DNA from: Fragaria x ananassa
Taxonomy: Eukaryota > Streptophyta > Magnoliopsida > Rosales > Rosaceae
Direction of reading: 5' to 3'
Assembly (NCBI GenBank): GCA_034370585.1
Contig: CP139759.1
Location: 14,712,001-14,776,000, forward strand
DNA length: 64,000 bases
Shown here piece by piece: positions 56,897 through 64,000 of this stretch. Each line of letters opens with the position of its first letter. Position 1 is the first letter of the stretch. A program made the translations under genes and the position numbers. The notes beneath the pieces are model-generated. The model saw only the letters and a list, made by a program, of their open reading frames with translations, searched no databases and was not told the DNA's origin.

Positions 56897-59800
56897 CTCT
56901 GTACCGTCTCTTCACTGCTTCTCTTTGGAAATCTGAGAACTCCTGATGGGCTTGTATTATTTGATGCCAGACAATCTCGGATTCCTTCCTGACAAAGCTG
57001 GACTTCAAGCCATGAATCTTTCACCTGAAATAATTGTTAAATGCTGACAAGACAAGAGTACAGATACGTTGACTTAAACTCCATACATACTGGTTTACCT
57101 GTTTTGGCATCAATGGATTGTCAAAGAATGAGTACTCTCTAATATTGATCTGGGGCCCGAATTCTTCAACTGGCAGCTCCTTGAGCATGATATTTACCTG
57201 CACCACAATATACTTTCCTTAGGTTTCATTGTCTGGATGTGATGACAATCCCCTTTGTTCAACTATTTTTGGAACTAATACCCATAAAAGAATTCACATG
57301 GAATAATAACATACATTGTAATTAAAGTTACAACACGGTGGAGGTGCATCTTTAATTTTCCTTAAAAAGGATATAGTCCAACTACTAGACTATTCTGGCT
57401 TCCGTATGAACTAAGCAAAAACCAATGGGCAAGCCATAATACCTATACTGTCATCACAGCAAATGAAAAAACAAAACAGACAATTCCAGAACAAGATCCT
57501 CTTGGAAGATCTCGAAAACAAGAATGGGACATAATGAGCTTCATTCAGAAAACTCAACTGATGGTTCTAGAATTATCTTCTTCTTTTTCCCCCCAAAGAG
57601 TCTCTTAATAAGTTTTAAAGACAATAATAACGAACATAGAGGTCTAAACAGTCCTTTACAAATTTTAGAAGTGAACAAGGGAAACAACATATTTGGTACG
57701 TTAAAATTCATGATGCAAAGATGACCAGCACAAGAATATATAATCACTATATTTCTCCAGTGGCATTCTTTTCAATTCACTGGAAACACTACTTCAATCA
57801 CTGAAGCACCATGGCAAAAACCATGAACTAATCTATTAGCTGTGTTGATTTTAAAACTGTAACAGATATCCAGTTGTTTAACACAAATGCTGCTTTAGTA
57901 AGAACCTATGCCAGAGGATGGTGATCATCTCGAAAGAAAATTCTTCAAAGAAATTTTCACTTGAGGAACAAAGACAACAGCTATTTGAAATCAACTCCAG
58001 GAGACAGGGCATACCTCAAATACATGGTCAAGAGGGCAGAGAAAAGGCTGTCTCGTCAAAGATCCCTCAAGAACTCCAGGGTGGGGAAACCACAGCCTGT
58101 CCAACCTGCACCATAGTGGAGGCATGACCTAGGATACAAAAACAGAAATGGAGATTAAAATATAGCCTCCACATGCATTCAATGCATCGTTTCATACAAT
58201 TAGAATACACAATATGAAACACCAATTGGTAATGAATGAAGAAGGTCAAAGTTTCATACATTGAGATGCAAGGTTTAGAATACTCAATCTGGGATATTCT
58301 CAATACAGTTATACATTATAACAAGCATAGTCATCATCCTATCAGTTTGCCAAACTTGCAGACCTACGATTAACACTAGGGGAGTTATTTTCTTCTTATC
58401 ATTCATACGTCAGAAACATGACTGGACACAAATTCTCAAATTCCATCACTTTATAATCAATTTAACAGCAATATCAGTATCATGAGAATCAATTTCAGTG
58501 TTTCAGGAAAAAAAGAGAATCAATTTCAGGTGAGTTTAAGCCAAGTATACTAGTACAGTAGTAACAGATGATGACAATTGCATCAACTTTTACAATGATT
58601 GTGAGTAAACATCTGCATTTTGACTAGGCTCTATCCAAAGAAATAAAACTCAAATTCCTACTAATAATTCAGAACTAAAAGTTATTCACTGAAACCATTT
58701 AAGTCCAGCAAACTGTGAAATGAACCAAAAGATAAATCACACATATTGGAGTTAGCCTTACCAGAGTTCGATTTAACACAGAAGCAATAGCAAGGGCCAT
58801 CCTAATTTGTTTTATCTGAAAAAAATCAGATAGCATATAATTTCCGTATAAAATGCAACATTGTAATGTTCAGACAAATGGAAATATTTATTGGAAGCAG
58901 ATTAGTACAGGCATACCTGGTAATTAACAAGAGTAAAATGTGATTCAACAGTATGCGGCCCCTCGAGTAACAAGTTCTTAGGAATAGATGGCTTAAAAGT
59001 CAAAAACCCCCCTGCATAAGTAGCCAGAGAATGCAGCATTAGTAGGATGACCATTTAAGTGAATAATATGAACAAACTGCAGAGTTATATCAATAAATTT
59101 CAAACCCCTGCCCAACTGTTTAGTATATATGAAACCCTTTAGAATTTTGATATGGTTAATTTCTCAAGGAAATTAAGTACCAAGTAGTGTTTGATCCTTG
59201 GGAATGAACATAACGGAATGAGCTCGCAGTCCTATGGGAATGCCTATTTTGCAATACTTTCTACTTTAAGTAGTTGTCATCTAATTTTGTCGTCTTATTT
59301 TGGTTCCATTTCATTCTACTGTTCATTCAAGCAATCAACCACTACCTTAGAATAATAAATTTCAAAACTGTAAACTTGTGTGAACTAGAGTTCTGTGAAA
59401 TTGGTAAGAAACATTAACTAAGAAGGTGCCAAGACATAATATTACAGTCTTCCACTTTGACCGAAGCAAGCAAGTTCAAGACAAATGCAGTCCCAGAAAA
59501 TTGAGACGATCTGTAATGGATGGCACAATTACCTGGTGCATCATAGTATTCAGGCGGGTCAAAGAAAACCATTCCTTCACGTAGTCGGTGGCGCTTTCCA
59601 TCAGTACCCGCATACTGGAAGGTTGTATGCACTGCATATGGCTCCAACCTCAATTGCTGGTACATGGCCTGCCATTAAAGCCTAAAAGGTTTAGAACTCG
59701 TTTTCAAACTGTCTTCTATGCTTACATGAAATAGTTTCCCAAGTGAGAAGAAACTTTAAATAAGAAGATACAAGATACAACACCTAAACCACCCAAACTC

Positions 59801-62068
59801 AAACTATAGTACCTACCTGGACAAAATATGTATGCCCACTACAAAATATACTCGCAGGCAAAATTCCTAGCTTGAGACTTCCATCATAAGCATATACGAG
59901 TTCACTTTCCCCATCTACAGCTGGTCCTAACTGCTTCCGTACAAGATCATTAAACCCATTCTGGTCCCATATCTTGTCATCAGCTAGAAGCATTTCTTTC
60001 CATTCTTTAGCCAATTTTTTAGCAGGGTCTGTTGGCCGCCAGTGGAAAATTCCAATATTATAGGCAGCACCAACTGTTAAAGGTAATGACGACATTAAAT
60101 CTCTGCATATGAAATGACTATAACCTAATTGATCATGATTTATAATAATAACATACAGTAATTCAACATACACAACAAAAATAAATGTCAGAGAACTGTA
60201 CTGTTCAAATTTTAGAGATTTAGCTAGAGTGGAAGTTGGATTTGAAAGTGGGATGTATAAGAAGTCATAGGCTAGGATGTATAATTTGCTGGAGGCTGGA
60301 GATTATAGTCAGGTATAACATTGTGTCAATCTTCTAATCTACCACAACATATACCATGTGTATGTATTCTATAGTACGGTACACTTATACCTTTTGATAT
60401 ACTGGTCTAACATGCGTATATGAAGAAGCACCCAGATTATTAAACAGAATCCAGAGTACCGGATTATTATAGGTACTGTAATGAAGGCATTTACAGTAAC
60501 AACGAAAGTTGAAATCATATTGTAATAATAATAGTACCCCTAATGACTAGACTCCCTTCGAATGTTGATATATTTTTTATTATTACTGAAAACAGTTTCA
60601 TGCCACCACATCTTATGCAAGTATTCACAGATTTCTCCATATCACATAGCCCCAAACATCTCATCCACATGCACAAATTAAGGAGCAGATACTTCAAATA
60701 ATAGAGCAAAAATGAAAAGTATGTTTCTATAAGGTCTTCACCTTGTTGCCAGATGTCCAGCCTGTCATCAGCTACTGTTGGTACAACTTGATCACTGGAC
60801 GTTAGGACATCTGCTTCAGGATAGCGGGCAAGAAATGGAAGAGGGTTCTGTTCCAGGAAGATTGTAAATCATGCATAAGGCTTTAACTTCGCTTAATTTC
60901 AATAAAATGAGCCAAAAGATTGAGAATTAAAAGACAAGCACAAAAGTACCTTCAACCAAACCATGTCTGTATCACACATCAAGAGCTCAAAACCATACGG
61001 AAGGATTGAGTCTATCAGTATAACTTTTTCTCTTCCCATCTTGTGGAATGTCGGCGATCCCCATCCAACATCTATTGTGCTCATATGGCTGCCCATATCA
61101 AATACTGGAACACCTTTCCAATACAAAGCCTCCAACAGTTTGGTGTCCATTGCACCTAATTCATTTAAGTTCAAACATCCTCAATACATGCTTAAAAACT
61201 ACAAGCACATTTCTTTTGTAAAAGGAAATGGTACAAAGACATGTAAAGAAATTCAAAACACCAAAAAAAGAGAAAAAATCTACACAGCTTATCATATGGC
61301 AGCTTACCGACGAGAAGGTTAGAAATCCCCAGATCAGTCAAGTGTTTCACCCATGTCAGGATAAAATCCATAAATGCATAGTTACCAAAGGTCACAATAA
61401 CTACATTATCCTTCACTCTTTGCTGAACCAGTTCTTTGGTCAATCTAAACGTCTCCAACTTTGGCATTTTCTTTGTGTTGGGAGCTTCCCAAATAGGCTT
61501 GGTCGACACATTTCGACTCTCTAGATTAGGTGAGGGCACCCCTTGAACAACTGCCGATTGTGAGACATTGAGTGCTTGCTCTGAAGGGGAAGAACCAACA
61601 TCTGTAACAATTTGTGCATAGACATAAGTAAATCACACTCAGACTGAGCTCATAGACAATGAACAAGCACAAAACATGATTACAGGACCGAACAGACTTT
61701 AGTTCTCAGACATCAATGACATTGGTCGGGAATCCAAAAAGTCTCCAACTTCTCTATGACAAGAACCTCATGCAAATAGTTAAAACATATATAACACATG
61801 AAACAATTAGTTATCCAAAACCCATTTCCGAAAACAACCGATATCAATTGAAGCATGTCACTAACAGAATGAATGGGGTGAGTGAATTGAAAAGGGAGAA
61901 AGAAAAGGACTGACTGTTCTGAAAGGAGGTGGCGGAGAATGTGGCAGCCTTGCCGGAGTAAATGGCGGAAATGACATATAAAGACGAGAAGATAATCCCA
62001 ACTATGACGGTGGCGTATACAGCCACGAACAGTGGCTTCGAGTTATCGAACGCATTCCTCCACCCCAT
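56060..62068 (-). CDS. XEG113: Arabinosyltransferase XEG113-like (GT77 family)
   Basis: Thirteen exons on the minus strand: 62068-61915, 61601-61308, 61155-60950, 60847-60742, 60073-59817, 59668-59533, 59011-58917, 58815-58762, 58128-58015, 57197-57099, 57024-56905, 56415-56329, 56227-56060. They total 1,890 nt (629 residues), all phases consistent, close to the roughly 640 residues of the Arabidopsis protein. A short cytosolic start and one membrane helix (about 12-36) make it a type II Golgi protein. The nucleotide-sugar transferase domain carries the CDTDMVWLK metal-binding DxD motif (about 211-213) and GAAYNIGIFHWRP; the end reads RYVGIWCCVAEQTPGHIYYD. XEG113 adds an arabinofuranose to hydroxyproline-linked chains on cell-wall extensins. 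Intron 12 has a GC donor (AAG|GCAAGT). The ATG at 62068 has a good plant context (AACAATGGGG). Confidence 0.95.
56861..56893. repeat. (TG)n microsatellite in intron 11 of XEG113
   Basis: About 16 TG units lie just downstream (in gene orientation) of the donor at 56904-56903, so length changes occur within 15 bp of a splice site. Confidence 0.9.
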
Positions 62069-62409
62069 TGTTTTTTTTCTGGGTGAAGAGTTTATGTGAT
62101 TAGCATGCCCAGGTTGATCAGCATCATTGGGTTTTGTTACTTTCTTTGTTGTTGGGAAGGAAGAAGAAGAAGAAGAAGCAAGAAAGAAAACCCTGTAGAA
62201 TTGATTGAAAGGGCAATTGATAAATCTGAATCTGAGGAGGGTTTACTTCTCACTTGTTTAATTGTTTTCTCAGCATATGCAGATCACTACAAGGTCAACT
62301 CTCATCAGGCTCCATGTTCCTCTTGTTTTTATTTTACTCGGTCCATTTTGCACCAACTCTTGATTCTGTTTTGTTCTAGGATATTCTCTGTGTGTGCATT
62401 TGTCTTATG
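62069..62409. other. Upstream region of XEG113
   Basis: On the gene strand a (CTT)n tract (about 62183-62155) lies in the probable 5' UTR. No clear TATA box is seen. The plus-strand 109-codon frame here has no recognisable feature. Confidence 0.5.
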
Positions 62410-63094
62410 TCAATATGATATGTAGTTAGATTAGATCTATGTATTCATATCCTTACCATATTGGTATTGTGTAATTCCTTATATAAATGGCTCCTATCAA
62501 TGAATAAAATGATGATTCTCTTGTTATCTCTTTATCTCTATCATTAATCCTTCATCACGTTATCATGCACTTTGTTCTAACCCTAAAGCCAATAGCCCAC
62601 CATTTTTTTTCTAAACCCTAAAATCGGGCTGCCTTGTTTTTCCCGATTTTCGACCAAAATTCCGACTGCCCTCCGCCAGAATTTTATATCCCCAGAAAGC
62701 TCTCTCCGCCCCGGATCCAACGCCGCCAGTCTCACCCTGAGAACCGGCCGGAAAGTCTCCGAACCAGCCGCCGGAAGATTTCAGACCGCCGCCGCTACCG
62801 ACCACCGGTTCACCACCTTCCCTTGCTCCGATCAACCTGAAATTTTGACAGCAGCTTCCCCATCCAGAGCTGCTCCTCCTATCAAATTTTCAACCCCAAA
62901 TTCGAAGTATAAGTAGGCGAAACGTTATTTCTCCTATCGGCAGCCTCTAGAAAGGTATGTTTTTTGAAACCTTAAACTTTTCCAAGTTCAATAACTCGGG
63001 GAGGATAAAATCATTTCCTCCTTTCTCCATCTCCATTCTATGCTTGGGATTTTGTGCGTGCAGGTACCCAAATCCCGAAATTTTATTCGCTGGT

Positions 63095-63247
63095 CAAGAG
63101 TGTGTTTGATCACTCTTGTTTCTTTGTCCGGGTTGTGTTTGATCAACCCCGACTTTTCACCGGATTGTGTTTGATCAATCCGAGGCCTTTTTCCGAATTG
63201 TGTTTGATCAATTCGCGGCTTTTCCGGATTGTGTATGATCAATCCGA
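63095..63247 (+). repeat. Five tandem hairpins with compensating stems
   Basis: Units start at 63095, 63128, 63160, 63193 and 63224 (31-33-bp spacing). Each has a 7-8-bp stem around the loop TGTTTGAT (TGTATGAT in the last). Stems differ (CAAGAGTG, CCGGGTTG, CCGGATTG, CCGAATTG, CCGGATTG), but the opposite strand changes to match, leaving at most one mismatch each. It lies in the retrotransposon leader, just upstream of gag. Confidence 0.85.
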
Positions 63248-63358
63248 AGGACAAACCATTAAAAGCATCGTTTGTGACCTCTATCGAGTCTCATAACAGC
63301 TTGGTTTTATATGCAAGAGCAATGTAACATTTTGCTCCTTTGAGTTTTAACGTACTAG

Positions 63359-63760
63359 ATGTCTAAGGCGGATCTTCGCTTGGTATCTGTGGAACCTTTC
63401 ATTGGAAAGGATTAAACCACATGTTTTGACCCCAGGATAACAAGCCTAGATGCCGAGATTTCACATCTCATGCGCTCAAAGTCTTTGACACGCCACATCG
63501 ACAAAAGCCTTCAATGGCAATCTGTGCAAAAAGTAATGACCACAAAGTACTGTGGAATGCACTCATGGAGCGTTTCTCGAAACGTTCATATAACTCTACT
63601 TGTTGAGTTATTAGTCAAGTGGATTGCTTACCACCTTAATTGACTACATATTGTCGATGATCTTTTGTGGCATCATGATCCATAATCTTTAGCGGATTCA
63701 ATCATCATCAAGTTCTCTAGGTCCTCCAAGTTGGTGTGGAATTACCAACGAGACTTGATT
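63359..63760 (+). pseudogene. Copia gag remnant
   Basis: The reading starts MSKADLRLVSVEPFIGKD and meets a TAA where family members usually continue with Tyr or another residue. Further on, in shifted frames, DHKVLWNALMERFSKRS matches the common gag phrase around VLWDALKERF. Several stops and frame changes follow. Gag would form the retrotransposon particle; this copy cannot. Confidence 0.6.
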
Positions 63761-64000
63761 TTGATCATACAAACAGGAATTGTATATAAGCTAATGTGAT
63801 AAACTTATTTGGGATTATCCCCTAATGTGGGGACAACAATATGGGTCATGGCAACGGCAGAAAACGTCGTGTCGATGTCTAGAAAAGAGGGGGAGGTGTT
63901 GCCGGCTCTAATAGCGACACTCCCGGTCTAGACACCATTTTGTCAAAACTACTCACGTCAGCTCATGACATTAATGTAACCGTTGTGGATCTTCAGATCA

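Larger units (their letters stand above)
62410..64000 (+). mobile_element. Copia-type retrotransposon: LTR end, leader and decayed gag (partial)
   Basis: CTCCTATCAATGAATAAAAT (62490-62510) followed by CATCACGTTATCATGCAC (about 62550-62568) is the usual end of a plant Copia LTR and its start of leader. A leader of about 800 bp with GC-rich, CCGCC-containing sequence follows, then a hairpin array (63095-63247), then a decayed gag (63359 on). The LTR start was not located, and the element runs out of the window. Confidence 0.6.

Noticed and set aside
62096..62425. Plus-strand ORF of 109 codons upstream of XEG113
   Set aside because: It overlaps the 5' UTR of XEG113 in antisense, carries a (GAA)n tract, and has no recognisable domain.

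Overview
The window is nuclear DNA of a flowering plant, almost certainly a eudicot. Host genes have GT-AG introns, and the mobile elements are of plant type: CACTA, MULE, hAT, plant LTR retrotransposons and tRNA-derived SINEs. I cannot name the species. Only one host gene looks intact: a 13-exon minus-strand gene at 56060-62068 encoding a GT77 glycosyltransferase of the XEG113 type (extensin arabinosyltransferase). Almost everything else is transposons inserted into transposons, many with target-site duplications (TSDs) that can be read directly, so the order of insertion can be reconstructed.

Region 1-988 is the right end of a CACTA element that begins outside the window. A foldback MITE (1080-1484) sits in a TA microsatellite. 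Region 3561-26035 is one old LTR retrotransposon lacking pol. It was broken by a solo LTR (5935-9043, TSD GGAGA), by a 4,979-bp MULE (10337-15315, TSD TTATTTATA) whose transposase still reads through as 1,074 codons over six exons, by a SINE (16976-17086), and by a second solo LTR (17332-25116, TSD ATTTC). That second solo LTR contains a Pack-CACTA (19793-25077, TSD TCT) carrying exons of two host genes, a chloroplast cyclophilin and an IAA-amino-acid hydrolase.

Region 26036-53060 is best read as one minus-strand LINE split into three collinear pieces (51770-53060, 38850-39650, 26036-26947). One split is a non-autonomous CACTA (26948-38846, TSD AGT) that holds a second, gene-bearing CACTA (27817-37106, TSD TGT). 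Its transposase gene has a 4-bp deletion, and its second gene has an in-frame stop and lacks its last exons. The other split holds a decayed hAT fragment, two solo LTRs one inside the other (42267-48569 and 42800-45605), an EF1B-beta fragment beside the right end of a CACTA element (to 50884), and two copies of a fragment resembling a CDK/MAPK-type kinase.

Region 53485-54172 is a non-autonomous hAT element. Region 55087-55640 holds an unidentified decayed coding remnant. The XEG113 gene follows, and from about 62410 to the end is a Copia-type retrotransposon leader and decayed gag. That leader contains five tandem hairpins whose stems vary in a compensating way, which is the least expected structure in the window.
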